DNA from: Janibacter corallicola NBRC 107790 | GTDB taxonomy: Bacteria; Actinomycetota; Actinomycetes; Actinomycetales; Dermatophilaceae | Length of the DNA: 49,213 nucleotides | Assembly (NCBI RefSeq): GCF_001570965.1 | Contig: NZ_BCSR01000018.1 | Location: 1-49,213, forward strand | Direction: 5' to 3' | Part shown: positions 17,587 to 26,472 of the stretch, piece by piece | How positions within the stretch are numbered: position 1 is the first letter of the stretch | How the letters are laid out: each line of letters starts with the position of its first letter | Position numbers and translations under genes: made by a program | Notes under the pieces: generated by a model | Database searches by the model: none | Told to the model about the DNA's origin: nothing | Seen by the model: only the letters and a program-made list of their open reading frames with translations

Positions 17587-19416
17587 GTGTCTCGATCCGC
17601 CCGCATGGTCGGTGCCGCTCTCATCCCCGCCTTCGCCCTGCCGTTGGCGGCGGGGCCGGCACGCGCGGCGGTCCCGCAGCCCCCGACGAACAAGAACCTG
17701 CCCCAGGACCTGGACGTCGCCTCGCCGTACGTCCCGCAGTCCACGTGCGACCCGGACCCCAAGCCCGGGGTGACGGCCTTCGCGCGGCTGATGGCCAACC
17801 ACTACGAGGAGTTCAGCTACGGGATCTCCCGGGAGTGCAACCACGGGCTGACCGAGCACTCCGAGGGCAGGGCCCTGGACTGGATGCTCGACGCGAACGA
17901 CCCGCACGAGCGGGAGGTCGCCGACTCGGTCATCTCCTGGCTGCTCGCCCCCGACGACCAGGGCCGCCCGGCCGCGATGGCCCGCCGCTTCGGGATCATG
18001 TACATCATCTGGAACCGCCAGATCTGGGGCACGTACCAGATGAGTGACGGCTGGCGGCCCTACAACGGCCCGAGCCCGCACACCGACCACATCCACTTCA
18101 GCTTCAGCTGGGACGGTGCGATGCAGCGCACCTCCTGGTGGACCGGCAAGGCGTGGCAGGACGTGACCACGACCCCCGGTGGGCCGAGCGTGCCGGTGCT
18201 GCCGCCGGACGGCTACCCGACGTTGCGCGAGGGCTCCCGCGGACCGGACGTCCAGCTGGCCCAGCGGGTCATCGGCGTCACCGCGGACGGGGTCTTCGGC
18301 CCGGACACGAAGGCGGCGCTGCGCGAGTGGCAGGGCGAGCACGGCCTCACGAGGACCGGCGTCCTCGACGATGACACGTGGAACCGGATGGTCGCCGAGG
18401 GCGAGGTCTCCGCACGGGGGGAGGACGACGGCGGCATCGCGAAGTACTTCGACACCTCCGTGCGGCTCGGTTCCACCGGCGAGGCCGTCAAGGCGTTGCA
18501 GCGCGAGCTCGGCGTCACCGTCGACGGCGTCTTCGGGCGCCGGACCGACAAGGCGGTCCGGGACCTCCAGAGGAGCAAGTCGCTGCGGGCCGACGGGGTC
18601 GTCACCGCCAACGTGTGGCACGCGCTCGCCGGCCTCGACTACACGAGGAACGCCAAGAAGCCCGACAAGAAGCCCGACAGGAAGCCGGAGCAGGAACCCG
18701 CTCCCACCCCGGAGCCGGAGCAGACCCCGCAGCCGGAGGCCACGTCCGAGCCCGAGCCGGAGAAGACGACCGCGCCCACCCCGGAGGAGAGCGGGAGCAC
18801 CGAGCCCGCCCCGGAGGGGACCTCCGGGAACGAGCAGCCGGAGGAGGCGAAGGGGGAGCCCGACGCCGAACCGACACCGACCCCCAGCGGCTCGCCGGAC
18901 TCGACGTCACCGACGACCTCGCCGGCTCCCTCGTCCTCGCCGAGCAAGGGCTCGGTCGTGCGCACCGACACCTGGTTCACCCGGGTCAAGGACGAGGTGC
19001 TGGCCAGGGGCTCGCACGGCAGCGCCGTGAAGGTGCTCCAGCGGGGCCTCGGCGGGGTGGCCGTCGACGGGAACTTCGGCGCGACCACGGAGCGCGCCGT
19101 CGCCACCTTCCAGCGGGCACACGGCATCCGGGCCACCGGGGTCGTCGACGAGGACACCTGGGAGGCACTGGAGGTGCGGGCCTTCCCGCTGCTGCACTAC
19201 CGGACCATGGTCCTCAAGCCGGGCTCGAGCGGCGACGGCGTGAGCGCCCTGCAGCGCCACCTCGGCGTCGAGGAGACCGGCACCTTCGACGACGAGACGC
19301 GGGCCGCGGTCAAGGAGCTGCAGGCCCGGCACGGGCTGGCCCGGACCGGGTACGTCGGCGCCGTCACCTGGGAGGCACTGGAGGAGGAGGCCCGCCCGTA
19401 CGAGCGGAACCACTGA
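17587..19416 (+). CDS. Secreted M15-like peptidoglycan hydrolase with four peptidoglycan-binding domains
   Basis: A 609-residue exported protein. The signal peptide ends near PARA-AVPQ (residues 1-28). Residues about 60-185 form a zinc-peptidase-like domain with HSEGRALDW and HTDHIHFSFSWDG, the metal-site pattern of M15/LAS peptidases and phage endolysin relatives. Then come two PG_binding_1 repeats (about 215-350), an acidic Pro/Glu/Thr linker of some 100 residues, and two more PG_binding_1 repeats at the C-terminus. This suggests a cell-wall-bound DD- or LD-carboxypeptidase or endopeptidase. GTG at 17587 with AAGGAG seven bases upstream is well supported. The bond it cuts is unknown. Confidence 0.82.
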   Translation: MSRSARMVGAALIPAFALPLAAGPARAAVPQPPTNKNLPQDLDVASPYVPQSTCDPDPKPGVTAFARLMANHYEEFSYGISRECNHGLTEHSEGRALDWMLDANDPHEREVADSVISWLLAPDDQGRPAAMARRFGIMYIIWNRQIWGTYQMSDGWRPYNGPSPHTDHIHFSFSWDGAMQRTSWWTGKAWQDVTTTPGGPSVPVLPPDGYPTLREGSRGPDVQLAQRVIGVTADGVFGPDTKAALREWQGEHGLTRTGVLDDDTWNRMVAEGEVSARGEDDGGIAKYFDTSVRLGSTGEAVKALQRELGVTVDGVFGRRTDKAVRDLQRSKSLRADGVVTANVWHALAGLDYTRNAKKPDKKPDRKPEQEPAPTPEPEQTPQPEATSEPEPEKTTAPTPEESGSTEPAPEGTSGNEQPEEAKGEPDAEPTPTPSGSPDSTSPTTSPAPSSSPSKGSVVRTDTWFTRVKDEVLARGSHGSAVKVLQRGLGGVAVDGNFGATTERAVATFQRAHGIRATGVVDEDTWEALEVRAFPLLHYRTMVLKPGSSGDGVSALQRHLGVEETGTFDDETRAAVKELQARHGLARTGYVGAVTWEALEEEARPYERNH

Positions 19417-19434
19417 CCCCCACACCGGTGTCCC

Positions 19435-20154
19435 TCAGCCCGCCGTGACCCCCTCGGCCTGCGCGCGGCGCTCCACGGTCTCCGGGTCGCTCGGGCCGAG
19501 GTGGACCACGAGCGACCCGCCGGCGGCCCACACCGCGACCGCGGTGCGCAGCAGGGTCTCGGCGGAGGGGTCGACCAGCTGCAGCCGGCTGTCCGGCTCG
19601 ACCCCGGCGTCGGTGAGTGCGGGGACGACCTCGCCGTAGGTGAGGCGCTCGCCGGCAACGAGCAGGGCGGTGTCGTCCTCGTCCGGCTCGTCCAGGGCGG
19701 TGAAGTCGTCGCCGTGCGAAGCGAGCTCGGCCGCCTCGTCCATCGTCGAGCCCGGCAGCTCCGTGCCGGCCGAGCGGGCGAGGGCGCCCCGCGTGACGAA
19801 GACCCCGGGCACGCCCGCCACGAGGCGGTCGAGGTCGTCGGTGACGACGAGCTCGGGGCTGGCTCCACCGCCGTCGCCCAGCTCCACGGCGGCGCCGACC
19901 GACCAGGTCGCCCAGGCCCAGTAGAGCAGCCGCCAGTGCGGTCGCAGGGCGAGCCGGACGGTCTCGCCCGGCTCGAGGCCCCACTCGTCCTGCAGGGCAT
20001 TCGCGGCCTTGCTCACCCAGGTGTCGATCACCCTGCCGGAGAGCTCGATCCGCTCCCCGGCGGTGGGGCCGGGCAGGTCGTCGTAGCACGTGATGCGGGG
20101 GGCGGCCGAGTCCTCCCGGTTCAGGCGGGTCAGGAGGTCTGGGGGCGTGGTCAT
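19435..20154 (-). CDS. TIGR03089 family protein (acyl-adenylate synthetase-like fragment)
   Basis: A 239-residue actinobacterial protein resembling the N-terminal half of AMP-dependent acyl-CoA synthetases (ITCYDDLPGPTAGERIELSGRVIDTWVSKAANALQDEWGLEPGETVRLALRPHWRLLYWAWATWSVGAAVEL). It lacks the AMP-binding P-loop and C-terminal lid, so it is not expected to adenylate by itself. The family has no assigned function. TAGGGT ends six bases before the ATG at 20154, indicating a leaderless message. The HhH-GPD glycosylase is divergent. Confidence 0.85.
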   Translation of the reverse strand: MTTPPDLLTRLNREDSAAPRITCYDDLPGPTAGERIELSGRVIDTWVSKAANALQDEWGLEPGETVRLALRPHWRLLYWAWATWSVGAAVELGDGGGASPELVVTDDLDRLVAGVPGVFVTRGALARSAGTELPGSTMDEAAELASHGDDFTALDEPDEDDTALLVAGERLTYGEVVPALTDAGVEPDSRLQLVDPSAETLLRTAVAVWAAGGSLVVHLGPSDPETVERRAQAEGVTAG

Positions 20155-20160
20155 GGCACC

Positions 20161-20207
20161 ACCCTACGAAGGGGGCGGCCGCCTGCGCGCCGCCCTCCTG
20201 CCAGAGT
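20161..20207. promoter_or_regulatory. Divergent leaderless -10 boxes, TIGR03089 and DNA glycosylase
   Basis: Minus-strand TAGGGT (20166 down to 20161) is 6 nt before the ATG at 20154. Plus-strand CAGAGT (20202-20207) is 7 nt before the GTG at 20215. Confidence 0.55.
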
Positions 20208-20214
20208 GGGTCCG

Positions 20215-21123
20215 GTGAGGACACGAGTGCACCGGTCGGAGCCGCCGCTGGACCTGGACCGGACGCTCGCCCCCTTCGTGCGGGGCAGCGGGGACCCGAC
20301 GTCGCGAGGGGACCACCGGGACTGGTGGTTCGCGTGGACCACACCAGAGGGGTCGGTGACCCTCCGGCTCGTGGGCGAAGGGGGCACCGTGCGGGCCACC
20401 GCGTGGGGGCCGGGGCAGGGGTGGGTGCTCGAGCGGGCCCCCGACCTGCTCGGTGCCCGTGACGACCCGAGCGGCTTCGTGCCCCACCACGACCTCGTGG
20501 CCCGGGTCTGGCCGGAGCTGTCCCGGTGGCGGGTGCCCGCGAACGGCCTCGTGGCGCAGATGCTCGTCTGCTCGGTGCTGGAGCAGAAGGTCACCGGTCG
20601 GGAGGCCTTCGCCGGGTACCGCCGGCTCGTGCGCGCCCACGGGCGACCGGCCCCCGGCCCGGGCGCCGACCTCGGCCTCACCGCCCCGCCGACGCCGCGG
20701 GAGTGGGCGCTGATCCCCTCCTGGGAGTGGCTGCGCGCCGGTGTCGACTCCGGCCGTTCGCGCACGGCGGTCGCCGCGATGAGAGTTGCCGGCCGCCTCG
20801 ACGAGTGCGCCGATCTGCCTCTGCCGCAGGCGCACTCCCGACTCCGGGCGCTGCCGGGCGTGGGGGAGTGGACCGCCGCGGAGGTGGCCCAACGCGCCCT
20901 CGGCGACGCCGACGCGGTCAGCTTCGGGGACTACCACGTGGCGCGTGACGTGACGAGGGCACTGACCGGCGAGGAGGGGGACGACGCGCTCATGGCGCGG
21001 CTGCTCGAGCCGTATGCGGGACAGCGCTTCCGCGCGCAGCGGGTGATCACCCTCGGAGCCCGGCAGCGGCCACGGAGGGGCCCGCGCCGGGCGCTGCCGA
21101 CGCACCTGCCGAGGCCTTTTTGA
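20215..21123 (+). CDS. HhH-GPD DNA glycosylase (AlkA-like)
   Basis: A 302-residue base-excision glycosylase. The first 110 residues form an AlkA-like N-terminal beta domain. The helix-hairpin-helix domain follows, with VCSVLEQKVTGREAFAGYRRLV, the hairpin LRALPGVGEWTAAEVAQRALGDADAVSFGDYHVARDV, and the catalytic aspartate in SFGDYHV. It probably removes alkylated purines from DNA. The GTG at 20215 is fixed by the -10 box; an upstream extension in the same frame is antisense of the neighbour. The basic C-terminus (RQRPRRGPRRALPTHLPRPF) is unusually Arg/Pro-rich. Confidence 0.88.
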   Translation: MRTRVHRSEPPLDLDRTLAPFVRGSGDPTSRGDHRDWWFAWTTPEGSVTLRLVGEGGTVRATAWGPGQGWVLERAPDLLGARDDPSGFVPHHDLVARVWPELSRWRVPANGLVAQMLVCSVLEQKVTGREAFAGYRRLVRAHGRPAPGPGADLGLTAPPTPREWALIPSWEWLRAGVDSGRSRTAVAAMRVAGRLDECADLPLPQAHSRLRALPGVGEWTAAEVAQRALGDADAVSFGDYHVARDVTRALTGEEGDDALMARLLEPYAGQRFRAQRVITLGARQRPRRGPRRALPTHLPRPF

Positions 21124-21144
21124 GGAACGCACAACAGCGCCCGG

Positions 21145-21150
21145 TACCGT
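21145..21150 (+). promoter_or_regulatory. Candidate -10 box for the lipoprotein gene
   Basis: TACCGT lies 33 bp before the ATG at 21184, which has its own AGGGAG at 21173-21178. This gene therefore appears to have a conventional leader. Confidence 0.4.
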
Positions 21151-21183
21151 GTCGTCCTCGCAGGGACGATGCAGGGAGATGAG

Positions 21184-21888
21184 ATGACCCGGAGCCGAGG
21201 CGGCCGAGCAGTGGCGGCGGTCCTCGGCATCACGCTTGCGCTCTCGGCGTGCGCGGGAGGAGATCCTGCGCCGTCGAGCAGCTCCGGGGATGCCAGGCCC
21301 ACGTCCACCGCGAGCCCGAGCTCGGAGGAGCCCACGGACGTCAACCCGTTCAACGACGACGACCTGCCCGCCGTCGACCCGGGCACGCCGAACACGCTGC
21401 CCGGGGACGCGCGGAAGAAGACCAAGGAGGGGGCGCTCGTCTTCTCCCGCTTCTACCTCGAGCAGATGGGCGAGGCGATCCGCACCCGGGAGTCGGCGAC
21501 GCTGCGGAAGAACTCCCAGGAGTGCCCGGAGTGCGAGGAGTTCATCGCCTGGATCGACTACGGCCGGCTGCGGGGGCTCACCGCGAACCGCAACCCGTTC
21601 ACGGTCGAGGGGGTGACGATCCTCAGCAGCGTCGCCCACGCCCACGAGATCCGCGCGCGGGTGAAGGTCCAGGACGTGGTCACGAAGGACCCGGGCGGCC
21701 CCACGACCCGTGCGGTCGTGCCGCGGCTGGCGCCCGAGGAGGGCGTGACGACCGGTCCGGACGGCGAGGAGACGAGTGTGCCGACCGCGCCGGGCCTCTA
21801 CAGCGAGGTCCCGGGTGCCTACAGCGCCGCCCTGTCCGTCGCGTGGGTGCACGGCCGGTGGGTCGTGCGCGGCATCTCCTTCGTCTGA
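21184..21888 (+). CDS. DUF6318 family lipoprotein
   Basis: A 234-residue secreted lipoprotein: signal peptide with lipobox LSAC (C23), a Ser/Thr/Pro/Asp-rich spacer to about residue 70, then a globular domain (EGALVFSRFYLEQMGEAIRTRESATLRKNSQECPECEEFIAWIDYGR) ending in a strand WVHGRWVVRGISFV. The pair of cysteines in QECPECEEF is typical of this actinobacterial family, whose function is unknown. The second ATG of two candidates is chosen for its AGGGAG Shine-Dalgarno. It converges on cofD with an 11-bp gap. Confidence 0.8.
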   Translation: MTRSRGGRAVAAVLGITLALSACAGGDPAPSSSSGDARPTSTASPSSEEPTDVNPFNDDDLPAVDPGTPNTLPGDARKKTKEGALVFSRFYLEQMGEAIRTRESATLRKNSQECPECEEFIAWIDYGRLRGLTANRNPFTVEGVTILSSVAHAHEIRARVKVQDVVTKDPGGPTTRAVVPRLAPEEGVTTGPDGEETSVPTAPGLYSEVPGAYSAALSVAWVHGRWVVRGISFV

Positions 21889-21899
21889 CCCGGCCGGAC

Positions 21900-22835
21900 T
21901 CAGGCGTGGGCGCCCGTGCGGCCCAGCTCCAGTGCCCGGGCGGCCGTGCGGGCCGCGGCCTCCGGCGAGGCGAGGGTGATCGGCTCCGCGGCGGTGCTCG
22001 TGGGCGGCGTGGAGCGCGTCGGGGCGGGGTCCTGCGGGTCGGCGAGCCAGCCGTCGAGCAGCCCCTCGTAGACGTTGCGGGCGCCGGTCCCGTCGGTCGC
22101 CTCCCCGAGGGCGGCGAGCGAGGCGGTGAGCGAGGGGAGCCCGCCCGGGCTGGTCCCCACGACGGGGGCCGTGGTGCCGCGCACCGCGTCCCGCACCCCC
22201 GGGACCCCGAGGACGATGCCCAGGGAGAGGACCGGGTCGCTCGGGGCGAGCAGCACCACGTCGGTGCCGCGGAGCGCCTCCAGGACGCCCGGGGCCGGGG
22301 TCGCCCGGTCCAGGCCGGCCACGACGAAGCGGCTCGGCGCCCGACCGGGGCCGCGCTGCCACTCCTGGACGTGCACGGCGTGCTGGCCCTCGTCGTCCTC
22401 GAGCACCGCGTGGGTCTCGACCGGGACGTCGCTCATCGGCAGCACCCGGACCCACTCCGGGACCCCTCGGCGGCGGGCCAGCCGCTCGGTCACCTCGGCC
22501 AGGCCGTCGCCCCGGGCCAACCAGCTCGTGCGGGCCAGGGAGGCGGCGACCTCCGCGTCGGTGATCGGGTACCAGTCCGGCTCTGCCCCGAGGTCGTCCA
22601 GCCCGCGGCGCACGACGTCGCCGGAGGCGGCTGCCGTGGGGGTGGGGGAGAGGGCCTCGACGTGGCGGTCCAGGTCAGGGCAGAGCCGCAGTCCCCAGAG
22701 CGAGATGTCGTCACCCGTGTTGACGATCACGCTCACGGTGCTGCCGGCGAGGTCGCCCGAGCCGGCGACGTGATCGACCAGGCCACGGACGAAGGCGGCC
22801 CCGCCGGGGCCGCCCGAGAGGACGCAGATGTGCAT
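21900..22835 (-). CDS. cofD: 2-phospho-L-lactate transferase (F420 synthesis)
   Basis: A 311-residue CofD/FbiA enzyme that joins the phospholactate or phosphoenolpyruvate-derived moiety to Fo, making F420-0. Motifs are VLSGGPGGAAFVRGL, VNTGDDISLWGLRLCPDLDRHVEAL, LLAPSDPVLSLGIVLGVPGVRDAV and VGTSPGG. The ATG at 22835 is preferred; another lies three codons upstream. The gene beside it in mycobacteria, fbiB, is missing here, so the glutamyl ligase must be elsewhere. Together with whiB2 this matches the conserved fbiA-whiB2 junction. Confidence 0.93.
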   Translation of the reverse strand: MHICVLSGGPGGAAFVRGLVDHVAGSGDLAGSTVSVIVNTGDDISLWGLRLCPDLDRHVEALSPTPTAAASGDVVRRGLDDLGAEPDWYPITDAEVAASLARTSWLARGDGLAEVTERLARRRGVPEWVRVLPMSDVPVETHAVLEDDEGQHAVHVQEWQRGPGRAPSRFVVAGLDRATPAPGVLEALRGTDVVLLAPSDPVLSLGIVLGVPGVRDAVRGTTAPVVGTSPGGLPSLTASLAALGEATDGTGARNVYEGLLDGWLADPQDPAPTRSTPPTSTAAEPITLASPEAAARTAARALELGRTGAHA

Positions 22836-22923
22836 GGGCACCATGGTCCCACCCGGGCGGCACGGTCCTCTCGGGGGTGGGACCGTTCGCCGCACAGCCG
22901 CCCCTTCGGCTTGACGTGCCGGG

Positions 22924-22953
22924 ATGACACACGTGTAATTTCATGTGTGTCAT
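22924..22953. promoter_or_regulatory. 30-bp palindrome with GACAC half-sites upstream of whiB2
   Basis: The arms ATGACACACGTG and CATGTGTGTCAT match at 11 of 12 positions around a TAATTT centre. GACAC is at 22926-22930 and its complement GTGTC at 22947-22951. GACAC is the known core of Streptomyces WhiA sites. The TAATTT (22936-22941) could be the whiB2 -10 box, in which case the operator surrounds it. Confidence 0.65.
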
Positions 22954-23012
22954 GCCGAGGTCGTCGGCCGGGCATGGAGTAAAGGGTCGGGTGCCTAGGT
23001 CGAGGAGGGACC

Positions 23013-23273
23013 GTGCACGAGCTTCATCTGATAACTGGTGTCGAGGACGAGAGCGAGCTGTCCTGGCAGGAGCGTTCGCTCTGCGCCCAGACGGATCCGG
23101 AGGCCTTCTTCCCGGAGAAGGGCGGATCCACGCGAGAGGCCAAGAAGGTCTGCGTCGGCTGCGAGGTGCGCCAGCAGTGCCTGGAGTACGCCCTCGCCCA
23201 CGACGAGCGCTTCGGTATCTGGGGCGGACTGTCCGAGCGCGAGCGGCGCAAGCTGAAGAAGCGCGCGGTCTGA
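23013..23273 (+). CDS. whiB2: WhiB-family iron-sulfur regulator (WhiB2/WhmD-like)
   Basis: An 86-residue [4Fe-4S] transcription factor with cluster ligands C24, C47, C50 and C56 (SLCAQTDPEAFFP...VCVGCEVRQQC), the GIWGG turn (68-72) and a basic tail ERERRKLKKRAV for DNA contact. The location beside cofD and upstream of the metallopeptidase/DUF3499/manB cluster identifies the WhiB2/WhmD branch, which controls septation and division together with WhiA in other genera. GTG at 23013 follows a strong GAGGAGGGA. The next gene starts 13 bp later, so cotranscription is likely. Confidence 0.95.
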   Translation: MHELHLITGVEDESELSWQERSLCAQTDPEAFFPEKGGSTREAKKVCVGCEVRQQCLEYALAHDERFGIWGGLSERERRKLKKRAV

Positions 23274-23286
23274 GCCCCGTGAGGTC

Positions 23287-26200
23287 GTGACCCGCCCGGG
23301 TACCGCCTCCGCCACCCCTTCCCGGCGGATGACGGCATCGCTGATGACCGTCACCGTGGTGGTCATCGCACGCACTCGGGAAGGCGCCGGACAGGTCCTT
23401 GCCGCCCTCCTCGCGCAGGACCGCATCCCCGACCGCGTCCTCCTCGTCGACGCCTCCATCGACGGCCTCGGGGACATGGGTGACCTGCTCGACCCCGTCG
23501 ACGACTCGGGCATCGACGTCCTGAAGACGACCCTCGGTCCGAGCCGCGGAGTGCGCCGGTACCTCCCGTCGGTCATCGACGCCGTCCCCCGCGCACGGCT
23601 CGGCCGGGACCAGGTCTGGGTGCTGACCTCGCGCGCCCGCCCGCACCCGGAGGCGCTGCACCGTCTGCTCGCCGCGAGCACCGAAGGCGTCGGGATGACC
23701 CTCCCGAAGCTCGTCGACGCAGAGCACCCCGACCGGATCGTGGGTCTCGGGCTCCAGGCGACGAAGACCGGCCGGCTCGTGCCGCAGCCGATCCCCGGCA
23801 CCCCCGACGACGGCGCCCACGACAACGACGTGGACTCCCTCGGCGCGCCCCTCGAGGGGGTGCTGCTGGACCGGGAGACCTTCGAGCAGCTCGGAGGCCA
23901 CGACCCCTCGCTCGGCGACGTCGGCGGCGACCTCGACCTCGGCTGGCGCTCCCAGCGCGCGGGCCGACGGGCGGTGCTCGTCCCGGCCGCCCGCGTGGCG
24001 GTCACCCCCACGCCCGCCGACGAGCACCCCACGACGACCCAGCGGCGGCAGGCCCGCCGCGCCGCCCTGACCCGCGCGAACCTCCTGCTCGCCCCGTTCC
24101 TGGCCCTGTGGATCCTCCTCGGCTCGCTCGTGACCGGCCTCGGCCTCCTCCTGGCCAAGCGGCCCCGGATGGCCCTGGAGGAATGGGGCGACGCCGGGGC
24201 CGCACTCGACCCGCGCACGCTGCGCTCGCGACTGCGCGGACGGGCGCCGCGTGGAGTGCCCCGCCGCCATCTGCGCAACCTCTTCGTCACCGCCGGGGAG
24301 GCTCGTCACCGCCTCGCCGAGGAGTTCCGCGGCCCCACCCTGCGGACCGCGAGCCCCCCGCGCACCCGGACGAAGGGGGCCCGCGGCCTCGCGCGCCTGG
24401 CCCACCCGCTCCCGTGGCTCCTCCTCGCGACCATCGCGATGACCGCCTGGGCGGCGCGTCCGCTCGCCGGTGGGGCATGGCGCCACGGCGGCTCCGGCCT
24501 CGTCGGTGGTGAGCTGCTCGGGGGACGGGCCACCGCGGGCCAGCTGTGGGACGACTGGCAGCTGGGCTGGCACGGCTCCGGCTGGGGCGACGGCCTCGCG
24601 ACCTCCCCGGCCCGTCTGCTGCTCGCCGCGGCGGCGCAGGTCGTGGAGTGGCTCCCCGGTACGGTCGCCTCCCCGGCCGGCGTGGTCATCACGGTGCTCC
24701 TCGCCGTGGCCCTCCCGCTCGCCGCCCTCGTCGCCTACACGAGCACCCGCACCATCACCGCGCGCCGCTGGCCGCGTGCCGGCGCCGCCCTGGCCTGGGT
24801 GGGCAGCGCCCCGGCAGCCCTCGCGGTCGGCGAAGGGAGGGTCGGTGCCCTCGTGGCGCTGATCCTGCTGCCGCGGATCGCCGCGGGACTGCTGCGGGTC
24901 ACCCACCCGGAGGTGCGTTTCAGCGACAGCGTGCGGACCGCCCTGTGGGCCGGCGTGCTGGCCTCCTTCGCTCCCGTCGTCGGCGTCGGGACGATCCTGC
25001 TCGGTCTCGGTCTCGTCCTCCTCGGCGACGTCCGTGGGCGCCTCCGGGGTCTCGTGCTCGCGGCCGTCCCGTTGGTGCTGGCCGGGCCGTGGCTGCTCAC
25101 GCTGCGCGCCGAGCCCCGCCGACTCCTCACCGGCTGGGGGCTCACCGACACCCCCGTCACGACGGAGCCCTGGCAGCTGGCCCTGGGGCAGCTGCCGGGC
25201 GGCGCGCCCACCACGTGGTGGACGGCTGCCGTGCTCGCCCTGGGTGTCCTCGCGCTGCTCGTCCCCGGGCGTCGTGGCGGGTCCTGGGCGGTCGCCGTGA
25301 CGGCCCTGCTCGGGCTCCTCGGGGCAGTCGGCGCCCCGCACCTGGCGCTGGGCCACCGGCCCGGCGGGGCCCACGGGGCCGGTGAGCTCGTGACCCCCTG
25401 GGCCGGCACCGGCCAGCTGGCGCTCATCGGGTCCGCCCTCGTGGCCGTCCTGATCGCCGTCGATGTACTGCCGGAGCGCACGCAGGCCGGCCGCTCCCCG
25501 TCGTGGCGGTGGCTGCCGGCGCTCGTCCTGCCCGTCGCGGCTCTCGGCAGCGGGGTGGTCCTCGCGCTGCACACCTTCGGTGACGGACTCTCCCCCTGGC
25601 AGGACCCCCGGCCCCGCCAGGCGGTGGCGGCCGCAGAGGGCCCGGGCGCCACCCGCACGCTCGTCGTCACGGCCGGTGACGGGCCGGTCCGGTACTCGGT
25701 GCCCGGCCGTGAGCCGGGCCCGCTCGTGCGCGACCTGCAGGCGCCCGGCGAGCCGGACTTCGGTGAGCAACAGGTCGCCGATGCGGCCTCCCGGCTGCTC
25801 ACCGCGCAGGAGGGGGACCGCCCGGTGGGGCAGGTCCTCGCCGAGCAGGGCATCTCGCACGTCGTCCTCGTCGGCGCGGACCCCGAGCAGCGCGCGCGGG
25901 TCGCCGCGACCGACGGGCTGACGAGGACGGCCGCGGCGCATGGTCGCCACGCGTGGTCCGTGCAGTCACCGGTCACCGACGGGCACCCGCCCTCCCGCGC
26001 CCGCGTCGTCACCTCCCGGGGCAGCGAGCCGCTGCCGGGCACCGGAGCCCACGCCGACACCGACGGCCCCGTCGCGATCGACGGGGGCAGCCGACTGGTG
26101 GTCGCGGAGTCCGTCGCCTGGGGCCAGGCCGCCACGGTGAGTGCCGACGGCACCGAGCTGACGATGAGCACGCGCAGCCAGCTGCCCACCTACCGCCTGC

Positions 26201-26472
26201 CCGCCGGGACCGACGAGGTGACGATCGACGTCGCGGACCACCGGACCTGGCAGCTCGTCTCGGCGGTGGCACTGCTGCTCGTCCTCTACCTCGCCCTCCC
26301 GTTCGAGCGCCCTCCTGCCCGGGCCCGCACGGGCGAGGACGACGTGCCCGAGTCCCCCGAACCGGACTCCGAGGACGACCCCGATCGGGACGCGCTCGAC
26401 GCGGATGCCCCGGAGCGGGACGAGACCGCCGGCGACCCGACGGCTCCCACGGCCCCCGAGGAGGAGCGATGA
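23287..26472 (+). CDS. Large membrane glycosyltransferase family 2 protein
   Basis: A 1061-residue protein. An N-terminal GT2-like domain (TVTVVVIARTREGAGQVLAALLAQDRIPDRVLLVDAS...GVLLDRETFEQLGGHDPSLGDVGGDLDLGWRSQRAG) is followed by about ten hydrophobic membrane segments (first around 255-280, the rest spread over about 360-740). Then comes an extracytoplasmic Ala/Val-rich domain, a last helix (LVSAVALLLVLYLALPF) and an acidic tail. This resembles actinobacterial cell-wall galactan/mannan-type membrane glycosyltransferases. The GTG at 23287 has GAGG only 2 nt away, so ATG codons at 23329 or 23344 are real alternatives. Its stop overlaps the DUF5719 start (ATGA). Confidence 0.82.
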   Translation: MTRPGTASATPSRRMTASLMTVTVVVIARTREGAGQVLAALLAQDRIPDRVLLVDASIDGLGDMGDLLDPVDDSGIDVLKTTLGPSRGVRRYLPSVIDAVPRARLGRDQVWVLTSRARPHPEALHRLLAASTEGVGMTLPKLVDAEHPDRIVGLGLQATKTGRLVPQPIPGTPDDGAHDNDVDSLGAPLEGVLLDRETFEQLGGHDPSLGDVGGDLDLGWRSQRAGRRAVLVPAARVAVTPTPADEHPTTTQRRQARRAALTRANLLLAPFLALWILLGSLVTGLGLLLAKRPRMALEEWGDAGAALDPRTLRSRLRGRAPRGVPRRHLRNLFVTAGEARHRLAEEFRGPTLRTASPPRTRTKGARGLARLAHPLPWLLLATIAMTAWAARPLAGGAWRHGGSGLVGGELLGGRATAGQLWDDWQLGWHGSGWGDGLATSPARLLLAAAAQVVEWLPGTVASPAGVVITVLLAVALPLAALVAYTSTRTITARRWPRAGAALAWVGSAPAALAVGEGRVGALVALILLPRIAAGLLRVTHPEVRFSDSVRTALWAGVLASFAPVVGVGTILLGLGLVLLGDVRGRLRGLVLAAVPLVLAGPWLLTLRAEPRRLLTGWGLTDTPVTTEPWQLALGQLPGGAPTTWWTAAVLALGVLALLVPGRRGGSWAVAVTALLGLLGAVGAPHLALGHRPGGAHGAGELVTPWAGTGQLALIGSALVAVLIAVDVLPERTQAGRSPSWRWLPALVLPVAALGSGVVLALHTFGDGLSPWQDPRPRQAVAAAEGPGATRTLVVTAGDGPVRYSVPGREPGPLVRDLQAPGEPDFGEQQVADAASRLLTAQEGDRPVGQVLAEQGISHVVLVGADPEQRARVAATDGLTRTAAAHGRHAWSVQSPVTDGHPPSRARVVTSRGSEPLPGTGAHADTDGPVAIDGGSRLVVAESVAWGQAATVSADGTELTMSTRSQLPTYRLPAGTDEVTIDVADHRTWQLVSAVALLLVLYLALPFERPPARARTGEDDVPESPEPDSEDDPDRDALDADAPERDETAGDPTAPTAPEEER

